Below, piece after piece: positions 9,539-22,935 of a stretch of 64,000 nt of DNA. Under the pieces are notes generated by a model. That model did not search any database, was not told the DNA's origin, and worked only from the letters and a program-made list of their open reading frames with translations. The position numbers and the translations under genes were made by a program. The DNA lies in assembly GCF_029227915.1 (NCBI RefSeq), contig NC_079877.1, positions 35,367,851 to 35,431,850 of the forward strand, given 5' to 3'. Every line of letters starts with the position of its first letter. Position 1 is the stretch's first letter. This DNA is from Hydractinia symbiolongicarpus (Eukaryota > Cnidaria > Hydrozoa > Anthoathecata > Hydractiniidae).

Positions 9539-12176
9539 CTTTTATTCAGCGTCTCATCAAAAATGAAAACATTTTTGAAAACTACAAGTCTCATGGGCTT
9601 TAGTGGTGAATTAATAATTTAAAAAATCGTTCGGGAAATGAGTATACACCCTGGGTACTTTCTTTGTATACTTTTGACTATACGGGCCGTGTCCGGTATT
9701 TACGGGAAATCGCAGGTTTTCGTTTGCCGGCGATTAAACCACTTTCATTAAGCGTCTCATCAAAAATGAAAACATTTCTGAAAACTACAAGTCGCATGCG
9801 TTTTAGTGGTGAAAAAATAATTTAAAAATTCGTTCGGGAAATGAGTTTACTCACTGGGTACTTTCCTTGTATACTTTTGACTATACGGGCCGAGTCCGGG
9901 ATTTACGGGAAATCGCGGGTTTTCGTTTGCCGGCTATTAAACTTCTTTTATTCAGCGTCTCATCAAAAATGAAAACATTTTTAAAAACTACAAGTCTCAT
10001 GGGCTTTAGTGGTGAAATAATAATTTAAAAAATCGTTTTGGAAATGAGTTTACTCCCTGGGTACTTTCTTTGTATACTTTTGACTATACGGCCTGAGTCC
10101 GGGATTTACGGGAAATCGCAGGTTTTCGTTTGCCGGCGATTAAACTTCTTTTATTCAGCGTCTCATCAAAAATAAAAACATTTTTGAAAATTACAAGTCT
10201 CATGCCTTTAAGTGGTGAAAAAATAATTTAAAAAATCTTTCGGGAATTGAGTTTGCACCCTGGGTACTTTCTTTGTATACTTTTGACTATACGGGCTGAG
10301 TCCAGGATTTAAGGGAAATCGCAGGTTTTCGTTTGCCGGCGAATAAACTTCTTTTATTCAGCGTCTCATCAAAAATGAAAACATTTTTGAAAACTACAAG
10401 TCTCATGCGTTTTAGTGGTGAAAAAATAATTTAAAAATTCGTTCGGGAAATGAGATTACTCACTGGGTACTTTCCTTGTATACTTTTGATTATATGGGCC
10501 GAGTCCGTGATTTACGGGAAATCGCGGGTTTTCGTTTGCCGGCGATTAAACTTATTTTATTCAGCCTCTCATCAATAATGAAAACATTTATAAAAACTAC
10601 AAGTCTCATGCATTTTAGTGGTGAAAAAATAATTTAAAATATCGTTCGGGAATTGAGTTTACTCACAGGGTACTTTCTTTGTATACATTCGACTATACGG
10701 GCCAAGCCCGAAATTTACAGGAAATCGAGGGTTTTCGTTTGCCGGCGATTAAACTTCTTTTATTCAGCGTCTCATCAAAAATGAAAACATTTTTAAAAAC
10801 TACAAGTCTCATGGGCTTTAGTGGTGAAATAATAATTTAAAAAATCGTTTGGGAAATGAGTTTACTCCCTGGGTACTTTCTTTGTATACTTTTGACTATA
10901 CGGCCTGAGTCCGGGATTTACGGGAAATCGCAGGTTTTCGTTTGCCGGCGATTAAACTTCTTTTATTCAGCGTCTCATCAAAAATGAAAACATTTTTGAA
11001 AATTACAAGTCTCATGCCTTTAAGTGGTGAAAAAATAATTTAAAAAATCGTTCGGGAATTGAGTTTGCACCCTGGGTACTTTCTTTGTATACTTTTGACT
11101 ATACGGGCTGAGTCCAGGATTTAAGGGAAATCGCAGGTTTTCGTTTGCCGGCGATTAAACTTCCTTTATTCAGCGTCTCATCAAAAATGAAAACATTTTT
11201 GAAAACTACAAGTCTCATGCGTTTTAGTGGTGAAAAAATAATTTAAAAATTCGTTCGGGAAATGAGATTACTCACTGGGTACTTTCCTTGTATACTTTTG
11301 ATTATACGGCCGAGTCCGGGATTTACGGGAAATCGCGGGTTTTCGTTTGCCGGCAATTAAACTTCTTTTATTCAGCGTCTCATCAATAATGAAAACATTT
11401 TTAAAAACTACAAGTCTCATGCATTTTAGTGGTGAAAAAATAATTTAAAATATCGTTCATGAATTGAGTTTACTCACAGGGTACTTTCTTTGTATACATT
11501 CGACTATACGGGGCAAGCCCGGGATTTACAGGAAATCGAGGGTTTTCGTTTGCCGGCGATTAAACTTCTTTCATTAAGCATCTCATCAAAAATGAAAACG
11601 TTTTGGAAAACTACAAGTCTCATGCGTTTTAGTGGTGAAAAAAAAAATTAAAAAATCGTTCGGGAAATGAGTTTACCCCCTGGGTACTTTCTTTGTATAC
11701 ATTCGACTATACGGGCCAAGCCCGGGATTTACGGGAAATCGCGGGATTTCGTTTGCCGGCGATTAAACCTCTTTCATTAAGCGTCTCATCAAAAATGAAA
11801 ACATTTTTGAAAACTACAAGTCCCATGCGTTTTAGTGGTGAAAAAATAATTTAAAAAATCGTTCGGGAAATGAGTTTACTCCCTGGGTACTTTCTTTGTA
11901 TACTTTTGACTATACGGCCCCAGTCCGGGGTTTACGAGAAATGGCGGGTTTTCGTTTGCCGGCGATTAAACTTCTTTTATTCAGCGTCTCATCAAAAATG
12001 AAAACATTTTTAAAAACTACAAGTCTCATGCGTTGTAGTGGTGAAAAAATAATTTAAAAAATCGTTCGGAAAATGAGTTTACTCCCTGGGTACTTTCTTT
12101 GTATACTTTTGACTATACGGGCCGAGTCCGGGGTTAACGGAAAATGGCGGGTTTTCGTTTGCCGGCGATTAAACTT
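9539..12176. repeat. 13-monomer HOR, copy 1 (2638 bp)
   Basis: The same series of variants recurs from 12177. GTGAATTAATAATTT lies at about 9606 and 12244, and GAGTCCGTGA at 10501 and 13139, both offset 2638 bp (13 x 203 minus 1). The missing base is in TATACGGCCGAG near 11308, where one G of GGGCC is absent. The copy ends with monomers carrying CGGCCCCAGTCCGGGG (about 11916) and GGGGTTAACGG (about 12130). Confidence 0.87.
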
Positions 12177-14611
12177 CTTTTATTCAGCGTCTCATCAAAA
12201 ATGAAAACATTTTTGAAAACTACAAGTCTCATGCGTTTTAGTGGTGAATTAATAATTTAAAAAATCGTTCGGGAAATGAGTATACACCCTGGGTACTTTC
12301 TTTGTATACTTTTGACTATACGGGCCGTGTCCGGTATTTACGGGAAATCGCAGGTTTTCGTTTGCCGGCGATTAAACCACTTTCATTAAGCGTCTCATCA
12401 AAAATGAAAACATTTCTGAAAACTACAAGTCGCATGCGTTTTAGTGGTGAAAAAATAATTTAAAAATTCGTTCGGGAAATGAGTTTACTCACTGGGTACT
12501 TTCCTTGTATACTTTTGACTATACGGGCCGAGTCCGGGATTTACGGGAAATCGCGGGTTTTCGTTTGCCGGCTATTAAACTTCTTTTATTCAGCGTCTCA
12601 TCAAAAATGAAAACATTTTTAAAAACTACAAGTCTCATGGGCTTTAGTGGTGAAATAATAATTTAAAAAATCGTTCGGGAAATGAGTTTACTCCCTGGGT
12701 ACTTTCTTTGTATACTTTTGACTATACGGGCCGTGTCCGGTATTTACGGGAAATCGCAGGTTTTCGTTTGCCGGCGATTAAACCACTTTCATTAAGCGTC
12801 TCATCAAAAATGAAAACATTTCTGAAAACTACAAGTCGCATGCGTTTTAGTGGTGAAAAAATAATTTAAAAATTCGTTCGGGAAATGAGTTTACTCACTG
12901 GGTACTTTCCTTGTATACTTTTGACTATACGGGCCGAGTCCGGAATTTACGGGAAATCGCGGGTTTTCGTTTGCCGGCTATTAAACTTCTTTTATTCAGC
13001 GTCTCATCAAAAATGAAAACATTTTTAAAAACTACAAGTCTCATGGGCTTTAGTGGTGAAATAATAATTTAAAAAATCGTTTTGGAAATGAGATTACTCA
13101 CTGGGTACTTTCCTTGTATACTTTTGATTATATGGGCCGAGTCCGTGATTTACGGGAAATCGCGGGTTTTCGTTTGCCGGCGATTAAACTTCTTTTATTC
13201 AGCGTCTCATCAATAATGAAAACATTTATAAAAACTACAAGTCTCATGCATTTTAGTGGTGAAAAAATAATTTAAAATATCGTTCGGGAATTGAGTTTAC
13301 TCACAGGGTACTTTCTTTGTATACATTCGACTATACGGGCCAAGCCCGAAATTTACAGGAAATCGAGGGTTTTCGTTTGCCGGCGATTAAACTTCTTTTA
13401 TTCAGCGTCTCATCAAAAATGAAAACATTTTTAAAAACTACAAGTCTCATGGGCTTTAGTGGTGAAATAATAATTTAAAAAATCGTTTGGGAAATGAGTT
13501 TACTCCCTGGGTACTTTCTTTGTATACTTTTGACTATACGGCCTGAGTCCGGGATTTACGGGAAATCGCAGGTTTTCGTTTGCCGGCGATTAAACTTCTT
13601 TTATTCAGCGTCTCATCAAAAATGAAAACATTTTTGAAAATTACAAGTCTCATGCCTTTAAGTGGTGAAAAAATAATTTAAAAAATCGTTCGGGAATTGA
13701 GTTTGCACCCTGGGTACTTTCTTTGTATACTTTTGACTATACGGGCTGAGTCCAGGATTTAAGGGAAATCGCAGGTTTTCGTTTGCCGGCGATTAAACTT
13801 CCTTTATTCAGCGTCTCATCAAAAATGAAAACATTTTTGAAAACTACAAGTCTCATGCGTTTTAGTGGTGAAAAAATAATTTAAAAATTCGTTCGGGAAA
13901 TGAGATTACTCACTGGGTACTTTCCTTGTATACTTTTGATTATACGGCCGAGTCCGGGATTTACGGGAAATCGCGGGTTTTCGTTTGCCGGCAATTAAAC
14001 TTCTTTTATTCAGCGTCTCATCAATAATGAAAACATTTTTAAAAACTACAAGTCTCATGCATTTTAGTGGTGAAAAAATAATTTAAAATATCGTTCATGA
14101 ATTGAGTTTACTCACAGGGTACTTTCTTTGTATACATTCGACTATACGGGGCAAGCCCGGGATTTACAGGAAATCGAGGGTTTTCGTTTGCCGGCGATTA
14201 AACCTCTTTCATTAAGCGTCTCATCAAAAATGAAAACATTTTTGAAAACTACAAGTCTCATGCGTTTTAGTGGTGAAAAAATAATTTAAAAAATCGTTCG
14301 GGAAATGAGTTTACTCCCTGGGTACTTTCTTTGTATACTTTTGACTATACGGCCCCAGTCCGGGGTTTACGAGAAATGGCGGGTTTTCGTTTGCCGGCGA
14401 TTAAACTTCTTTTATTCAGCGTCTCATCAAAAATGAAAACATTTTTAAAAACTACAAGTCTCATGCGTTGTAGTGGTGAAAAAATAATTTAAAAAATCGT
14501 TCGGAAAATGAGTTTACTCCCTGGGTACTTTCTTTGTATACTTTTGACTATACGGGCCGAGTCCGGGGTTAACGGAAAATGGCGGGTTTTCGTTTGCCGG
14601 CGATTAAACTT
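12177..14611. repeat. 12-monomer rearranged copy of the 13-monomer HOR
   Basis: Relative to copy 1 this copy has three whole-monomer changes. A two-monomer duplication repeats CCGTGTCCGG at 12325 and 12731 (406 bp apart). A two-monomer loss near 13080 joins ATCGTTTTGGAAATGAG directly to ATTACTCACTGGG. One monomer is lost near 14190, where TTAAACCTCTTTCATTAAG follows directly. The gain and first loss cancel, so the offset stays 2638 bp across the middle and drops to 2434 bp at the end. Confidence 0.85.
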
Positions 14612-14814
14612 CTTTTATTCAGCGTCTCATCAAAAATGAAAACATTTTTGAAAACTACAAGTCTCATGCGTTTTAGTGGTGAAAAAATATTTTAAAAAAT
14701 CGTTCGGGAAATGAGTTTACTCCCTGGGTACTTTTTTTGAATACTTTTGACTATACGGGCCGAGTCCGGCATTTACGGGAAGTCGCGGGTTTTCGTTTGC
14801 CGGCGTTTAAACTT
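14612..14814. repeat. Single linking monomer
   Basis: One 203-bp unit carries TTTTTTTGAATACTTTTG, which has lost the otherwise conserved GTATAC. It resembles the monomer near 16270-16438 at the end of the next HOR copy. Confidence 0.75.
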
Positions 14815-16438
14815 CTTTTATTCAGCGTCTCATCAAAAATGAAAACATTTTTAAAAACTACAAGTCTCATGGGCTTTAGTGGTGAAATAATAATTTAAAA
14901 AATCGTTCGGGAAATGAGTATACACCCTGGGTACTTTCTTTGTATACTTTTGACTATACGGGCCGAGTCCGGGATTTACGGGAAATCGCAGGTTTTCGTT
15001 TGCCGGCGATTAAACTTCTTTTATTCCGTGTCTCATTAAAAATGAAAACATTTTTGAAAACTACAAGTCTTATGCCTTTTAGTGGTGAAAAAATAATTTA
15101 AAAAATCGTTCAGGAATTGAGTTTACACCCTGGGGTACTTTCCTTGTATGCTTTAGACTATACGGGCCGAGTCCGGGATTTACGGGAAATCGCGGGTTTT
15201 CGTTTGCCGGCGATTAAACTTCTTTTATTCCGTGTCTCATCAAAAATGAAAACATTTTTGAAAACTACAAGTCTCATGCCTTTTAGTGGTGAAAAAATAA
15301 TTTAAAAAATCGTTCGGGAATTGAGTTTACACCCTGGGTACTTTCCTTGTATACTTTAGACTATACGGGCCGAGTCCGGGATTTACGGGAAATCGCGGGT
15401 TTTCGTTTGCCGGCGATTAAACTTCTTTTATTCAGCGTCTCATCTAAAATGAAAACATTTTTAAAAACTACAAGTCTCATAGGCTTTAGTGGTGAAATAA
15501 TAATTTAAAAAATCGTTCGGAAAAGGAGCTACTCCCTGGGTACTTTCTTTGTATACTTTTGACTATATGGGCCAAGCCCGGGATTTACGGGAAATCGCGG
15601 GTTTTCGTTTGCCGGCGATTAAACTTCTTTTATTCAGCGTCTCATCAAAAATGAAAACATTTTTGAAAACTACAAGTCTCATGCGTTTTAGTGGTGAAAA
15701 AATATTTTAAAAAATCGTTCGGGAAATGAGTTTACTCCCTGGGTACTTTTTTGTATACTTTTGACTATACGGGCCGAGTCCGGGATTTACGGGAAGTCGC
15801 GGGTTTTCGTTTGCCGGCGTTTAAACTTCTTTTATTCAGCGTCTCATCAAAAATGAAAACATTTTTAAAAACTACAAGTCTCATGGGCTTTAGTGGTGAA
15901 ATAATAATTTAAAAAATCGTTCGGGAAATGAGTATACACCCTGGGTACTTTCTTTGTATACTTTTGACTATACGGGCCGAGTCCGGGATTTACGGGAAAT
16001 CGCAGGTTTTCGTTTGCCGGCGATTAAACTTCTTTTATTCCGTGTCTCATTAAAAATGAAAACATTTTTGAAAACTACAAGTCTTATGCCTTTTAGTGGT
16101 GAAAAAATAATTTAAAAAATCGTTCGGGAATTGAGTTTACACCCTGGGCTACTTTCCTTGTATGCTTTAGACTATACGGGCCGAGTCCGGGATTTACGGG
16201 AAATCGCAGGTTTTCGTTTGCCGGCGATTAAACTTCTTTTATTCAGCGTTTCATCAAAAATGAAAACATTTTTGAAAACTACAAGTCTCAAGCGTTTTAG
16301 TGGTGAAAAAATATTTTAAAAAATCGTTCGGGAAATAAGTTTACTCCCTGAGTACTTTCTTTGTATACTTTTGACTATACGGGCCGAGTCTGGCATTTAC
16401 GGAAAGTCGCGGGTTTTCGTTTGCCGGCGTTTAAACTT
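14815..16438. repeat. 8-monomer HOR, copy 1 (1624 bp)
   Basis: Eight monomers repeat in order from 16439. Marks include CACCCTGGGGTACTTTCC (about 15125), CTTGTATGCTTTAGAC and ATTCCGTGTCTCATT. The AGGAGCTACTCC monomer near 15525 has lost bases of GAGTTTACTC. The offset is 1624 bp (8 x 203) in the first part. Confidence 0.9.
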
Positions 16439-18063
16439 CTTTTATTCAGCGTCTCATCAAAAATGAAAACATTTTTTAAAACTACAAGTCTCATGGGCTT
16501 TAGTGGTGAAATAATAATTTAAAAAATCGTTCGGGAAATGAGTATACACCCTGGGTACTTTCTTTGTATACTTTTGACTATACGGGCCGAGTCCGGGATT
16601 TACGGGAAATCGCAGGTTTTCGTTTGCCGGCGATTAAACTTCTTTTATTCCGTGTCTCATTAAAAATGAAAACATTTTTGAAAACTACAAGTCTTATGCC
16701 TTTTAGTGGTGAAAAAATAATTTAAAAAATCGTTCAGGAATTGAGTTTACACCCTGGGGTACTTTCCTTGTATGCTTTAGACTATACGGGCCGAGTCCGG
16801 GATTTACGGGAAATCGCGGGTTTTCGTTTGCCGGCGATTAAACTTCTTTTATTCCGTGTCTCATCAAAAATGAAAACATTTTTGAAAACTACAAGTCTCA
16901 TGCCTTTTAGTGGTGAAAAAATAATTTAAAAAATCGTTCGGGAATTGAGTTTACACCCTGGGTACTTTCCTTGTATACTTTAGACTATACGGGCCGAGTC
17001 CGGGATTTACGGGAAATCGCGGGTTTTCGTTTGCCGGCGATTAAACTTCTTTTATTCAGCGTCTCATCTAAAATGAAAACATTTTTAAAAACTACAAGTC
17101 TCATAGGCTTTAGTGGTGAAATAATAATTTAAAAAATCGTTCGGAAAAGGAGCTACTCCCTGGGTACTTTCTTTGTATACTTTTGACTATATGGGCCAAG
17201 CCCGGGATTTACGGGAAATCGCGGGTTTTCGTTTGCCGGCGATTAAACTTCTTTTATTCAGCGTCTCATCAAAAATGAAAACATTTTTGAAAACTACAAG
17301 TCTCATGCGTTTTAGTGGTGAAAAAATATTTTAAAAAATCGTTCGGGAAATGAGTTTACTCCCTGGGTACTTTTTTTGTATACTTTTGACTATACGGGCC
17401 GAGTCCGGGATTTACGGGAAGTCGCGGGTTTTCGTTTGCCGGCGTTTAAACTTCTTTTATTCAGCGTCTCATCAAAAATGAAAACATTTTTAAAAACTAC
17501 AAGTCTCATGGGCTTTAGTGGTGAAATAATAATTTAAAAAATCGTTCGGGAAATGAGTATACACCCTGGGTACTTTCTTTGTATACTTTTGACTATACGG
17601 GCCGAGTCCGGGATTTACGGGAAATCGCAGGTTTTCGTTTGCCGGCGATTAAACTTCTTTTATTCCGTGTCTCATTAAAAATGAAAACATTTTTGAAAAC
17701 TACAAGTCTTATGCCTTTTAGTGGTGAAAAAATAATTTAAAAAATCGTTCGGGAATTGAGTTTACACCCTGGGCTACTTTCCTTGTATGCTTTAGACTAT
17801 ACGGGCCGAGTCCGGGATTTACGGGAAATCGCAGGTTTTCGTTTGCCGGCGATTAAACTTCTTTTATTCAGCGTTTCATCAAAAATGAAAACATTTTTGA
17901 AAACTACAAGTCTCAAGCGTTTTAGTGGTGAAAAAATATTTTAAAAAATCGTTCGGGAAATAAGTTTACTCCCTGAGTACTTTCTTTGTATACTTTTGAC
18001 TATACGGGCCGAGTCTGGCATTTACGGAAAGTCGCGGGTTTTCGTTTGCCGGCGTTTAAACTT
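16439..18063. repeat. 8-monomer HOR, copy 2 (1625 bp)
   Basis: This copy is near-identical to copy 1. The one-base length difference falls in a T run: TACTTTTTTGTATAC near 15745 against one more T near 17370. A third, partial copy starts at 18064 and stays similar until about 18255, where GCCGGCGAATAAACC replaces GCCGGCGATTAAAC. Confidence 0.9.
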
Positions 18064-20093
18064 CTTTTATTCAGCGTCTCATCAAAAATGAAAACATTTT
18101 TTAAAACTACAAGTCTCATGGGCTTTAGTGGTGAAATAATAATTTAAAAAATCGTTCGGGATATGAGTATACACCCTGGGTACTTTCTTTGTATACTTTT
18201 GACTATACGGGCCGAGTCCGGGATTTACGGGAAATCGCAGGTTTTCGTTTGCCGGCGAATAAACCACTTTCATTAAGCGTCTCATCAAAAATGAAAACAT
18301 TTCTGAAAACTACAAGTCTCATGCGTTTTAGTGGTGAAAAAATAATTTAAAAATTCGTTCGGGAAATGAGTTTACTCACTGGGTACTTTCCTTGTATACT
18401 TTTGACAATACGGGCCGAGTCCGGGATTTACGGGAAATCGCAGGTTTTCGTTTGCCGGCGATTAAACTTCTTTTATTCCGTGTCTCATCAAAAATGAAAA
18501 CATTTTTGAAAACTACAAGTCTCATGCCTTTTAGTGGTGAAAAAATAATTTAAAAAATCGTTCGGGAATTGAGTTTACACCTTGGGTACTTTCCTTGTAT
18601 GCTTTAGACTATATGGGCCGAGTCCGGGATTTACGGGAAATCGCGGGTTTTCGTTTGCCGGCGATTAAACTTCTTTTATTCAGCGTCTCATCAAAAATGA
18701 AAACATTTTTAAAAACTACAAGTCTCATAGGCTTTAGTGGTGAAATAATAATTTAAAAAATCGTTCAGAAAATGAGTTTACTCCCTGGGTACTTTCTTTG
18801 TATACTTTTGACTATACGGGCCGAGTCCGGGATTTACGGGAAATTGCAGGTTTTCGTTTGCCGGCGATTAAACTTCTTTTATTCCGTGTCTCATCAAAAA
18901 TGAAAACATTTTTGAAAACTACAAGTCTCATGCCTTTTAGTGGTGAAAAAATAATTTAAAAAATCGTTCGGGAATTGAGTTTACACCCTGGGTACTTTCC
19001 TTGTATACTTTAGACTATACGGGCCGAGTCCGGGATTTACGGGAAGTCGCGGGTTTTCGTTTGCCGGCGTTTAAACTTCTTTTATTCAGCGTCTCATCAA
19101 AAATGAAAACATTTTTAAAAACTACAAGTCTCATGGGCTTTAGTGGTGAAATAATAATTTAAAAAACCGTTCGGGAAATGAGTATACACCCTGGGTACTT
19201 TCTTTGTATACTTTTGACTATACGGGCCGAGTCCGGGATTTACGGGAAATCGCAGGTTTTCGTTTGCCGGCGAATAAACCACTTTCATTAAGCGTCTCAT
19301 CAAAAATGAAAACATTTCTGAAAACTACATGTCTCATGCGTTTTAGTGGTGAAAAAATAATTTAAAAATTCGTTTGGGAAATGAGTTTACTCAGTGGTTA
19401 TTTTCCTTGTATACTTTTGACTATACGGGCCGAGTCCGGGATTTACGGGAAATCGCAGGTTTTCGTTTGCCGGCGATTAAACTTCTTTTATTCCGCGTCT
19501 CATCAAAAATGAAAACATTTTTAAAAACTACAAGTCTCATGGGCTTTAGTGGTGAAATAATAATTTAAAAAATCGTTCGGAAAATTAGTTTACTCCCTTG
19601 GTACTTTCTTTGTATACTTTTGACTATATGGGCCAAGCGCGGGATTTACGGGAAATCACGGGTTTTCGTTTGCCGGCGATTAAACTTCTTTTATTCAGCG
19701 TTTCATCAAAAATGCAAACATTTTTAAAAACTACAAGTCTCATGCGTTTTAGTGGTGAAAAAATAATTTAAAAAATCGTTCGGAAAATGAGTTTACTCTC
19801 TGGGTACTTTCTTTGTATACTTTTGACTATACGGGCCGAGTCCGGGGTTAACGAGAAATGGCGGGTTTTCGTTTGCCGGCGATTAAACTTCTTTTATTCA
19901 GCGTCTCAACAAAAATGAAAACATTTTTAAAAACTATAAGTCTCATGGGCTTTAGTGGTGAAAAAATATTTTAAAAAATCGTTCGGGAAATGAGTTTACT
20001 CCTTGGGTACTTTCTTTGTATACTTTTGACTATACGGGCCGAGTCCGGGATTTACGGGAAGTCGCGGGTTTTCGTTTGCCGGCGTTTAAACTT
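18064..20093. repeat. Mixed block with 5-monomer and 2-monomer offsets
   Basis: About 18064-18480 recurs at 19079-19495, 1015 bp (5 x 203) away; the shared mark is GGCGAATAAACC at 18254 and 19269. A second internal duplication is offset by 406 bp, with ATTCCGTGTC at about 18476 and 18881. From 19496 to 20093 new variants appear, with ATGCAAAC (about 19712) and GGGGTTAACG (about 19853). These dominate the next 20 kb. Confidence 0.82.
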
Positions 20094-22935
20094 CTTTTAT
20101 TCAGCGTCTCATCAAAAATGAAAGCATTTTTAAAAACTACAAGTCTCATGCGTTTTAGTGGTGAAAAAATAATTTAAAAAATCGTTCGGAAAATGAGTTT
20201 ACTCCCTGGGTACTATCTTTGTATACTTTTGACTATACGGGCCGAGTCCGGGGTTAACGGGAAATGGCGGGTTTTCGTTTGCCGGCGATTAAACTTCTTT
20301 TATTCAGCGTCTCAACAAAAATGAAAACATTTTTAAAAACTATAAGTCTCATGGGCTTTAGTGGTGAAAAAATATTTTAAAAATTCGTTCGGGAAATGAG
20401 TTTACTCACTGGGTACTTTCCTTGTATAATTTTGACTATACGGGCCGAGTCCGGGATTTACGGGAAATCGCGGGTTTTCGTTTGCCGGCGATTAAACTTC
20501 GTTTATTCAGCGTTTCATCAAAAATGCAAAAAATTTTTAAAGACTACAAGTCTCATAGGCTTTAGTGGTGAAATAATAATTTAAAAAATCGTTCGGAAAA
20601 TGAGTTTACTCCCTTGGTACATTCTTTGTATACTTTTGACTATATGGGCCAAGCCCGGGATTTTCAGGAAATCGCGGGTTTTCGTTTGCCGGCGATTAAA
20701 CTTCCTTTATTCAGCGTTTCATCAAAAATGCAAACATTTTTAAAAACTACAAGTCTCATGCGTTTTAGTGGTGAAAAAATAATTTAAAAAATCGTTCGGA
20801 AAATGAGTTTACTCCCTGGGTACTTTCTTTGTATACTTTTGACTATACGGGCCGAGTCCGGGGTTAACGGGAAATGGCGGGTTTTCGTTTGCCGGCGATT
20901 AAACTTCTTTTATTCAGCGTCTCAACAAAAATGAAAACATTTTTAAAAACTATAAGTCTCATGGGCTTTAGTGGTGAAAAAATATTTTAAAAAATCGTTC
21001 GGAAAATGAGTTTACTCCCTTGGTACTTTTTTTGTATACTTTTGACTATATGGGCCAAGCCCGGTATTTACAAGAAATCGCGGGTTTTCGTTTGCCGGCG
21101 ATTAAACTTCTTTTATTCAGCGTTTCATCAAAAATAAAAACATTTTTAAAAACTACAAGTCTCATGCGTTTTAGTGGTGAAAAAATAATTTAAAAAATCG
21201 TTCGGAAAATGAGTTTACTCCCTGGGTACTTTCTTTGTATACTTTTGACTATACGGGCCTAGTCCGGGATTTACGGGAAATCGCGGATTTTCGTTTGCCG
21301 GCGATTAAACTTCGTATATTCAGCGTCCCATCAAATATGAAAATATTTTTGAAAACTACAAGTCTCATGCGTTTAGTGGTAAAAAAATAATATAAAAAAT
21401 CCTTCGGGAAATGAGTTTACTCCCTGGGTACATTCTTTATATACTTTTGACTATACAGGCCGAGTCCGTGGTTAACGGGAAATGGCGGGTTTTCGTTTGC
21501 CGGCGATTAAACTTCTTTTATTCAGCGTCTCAACAAAAATGAAAACATTTTTAAAAACTATAAGTCTCATGGGCTCTAGTGGTGAAAAAATATTTTAAAA
21601 AATCGTTCGGGAAATGAGTTTACTCCCTGGGTACTTTCTTTGTATACTTTTGACTATACGGGCCGAGTCCGGGATTTACGGGAAGTCGCGTGTTTTCGTT
21701 TGCCGGCGTTTAAACTTCTTTTATTCAGCGTCTCATCAAAAATGAAAACATTTTTAAAAACTACAAGTCTCATGGGCTTCAGTGGTGAAATAATAATTTA
21801 AAAAATCGTTCGGGAAATGAGTATACACCCTGGGTACTTTCTTTGTATACTTTTGACTATACGGGCCGAGTCCGGGATTTACGGGAAATCGCAAGTTTTC
21901 GTTTGCCGGCGATTAAACTTCTTTTATTCAGCGTCTCATCAAAAATGAAAACATTTTTGAAAACTACATGTCTCATGCGTTGTAGTGGTGAAAAAATAAT
22001 TTAAAAAATCGTTCGGAAATTGAGTTTACACCCTGGGTACTTTCCTTGTATACTTTAGACTATACGGGCCCAGTCCGGAATTTACGGGAAATCGCGAGTT
22101 TTCGTTTGCCGGCGATTAAACCTCTTTCATTAAGCGTCTCATCAAAAATGAAAACATTTTTGAAAACTACAAGTCTCATAGGCTTTAGTGGTGAAATAAT
22201 AATTTAAAAAATCGTTCGGAAAATGAGTTTACTCCCTGGGTACTTTCTTTGTATACTTTTGACTATATGGGCCAAGCCCGGGATTTACGGGAAATCGCGG
22301 GTTTTCATTTGCCGGCGATTAAACCACTTTCATTAAGCGTCTCATCAAAAATGAAAACATTTCTGAAAACTACAAGTCTCATGCGTTTTAGTGGTGAAAA
22401 AATAATTTAAAAATTCGTTCGGGAAATGAGTTTACTCACTGGGTACTTTCCTTGTATACTTTTGACTATACCGGCCGAGTCCGGGATTTACGGGAAATCG
22501 CAGGTTTTCGTTTGCCGGCGATTAAACTTCTTTTATTCCGTGTCTCATCAAAAATGAAAACATTTTTGAAATCTACAAGTCTCATGCCTTTTAGTGGTGA
22601 AAAAATAATTTAAAAAATCGTTCGGAAATTGAGTTTACACCCTGGGTACTTTCCTTGTATACTTTAGACTATACGGGCCGAGTCCGGAATTTACGGGAAA
22701 TCGCGGGTTTTCGTTTGCCGGCGATTAAACTTCTTTTATTCAGCGTCTCATCAAAAATGAAAACATTTTTAAAAACTACAAGTCTCATAGGCTTTAGTGG
22801 TGAAATAATAATTTAAAAAATCGTTCGGAAATTGAGTTTACTCCCTGGGTACTTTCTTTGTATACTTTTGACTATATGGGCCAAGCCCGGGATTTACGGG
22901 AAATCGCGGGTTGTCGTTTGCCGGCGATTAAACTT
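20094..22935. repeat. 14-monomer HOR, copy 1 (2842 bp)
   Basis: Fourteen monomers repeat in order 2842 bp (14 x 203) downstream. TACTATCTTTG lies at 20211 and 23053. Shared rarities include CTTGTATAATTTTG, AATGCAAAAAATTTTT, CCCATCAAATATG and ATAATATAAAAAATCC. The copies are almost identical; one substitution I can place is A at 21316 against T at 24158. Confidence 0.93.

Noticed and set aside
15117-15305. 62-64-codon frames repeated with identical translations (15117, 16131, 16741, 17756, 20396, 23238, 29729, 59757)
   Set aside because: The identical translations reflect HOR duplication of DNA, not protein conservation. Many begin with TTG or lie in the same monomer position and end at the same A-rich stop.
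18082-18300. Minus-strand frames of 65-72 codons (18082, 19115, 26325, 27440, 29876, 29901, 42283, 42689)
   Set aside because: They are reverse-strand readings of the same monomers, and two of them overlap in different frames at 29876-30098. There is no evidence of coding.
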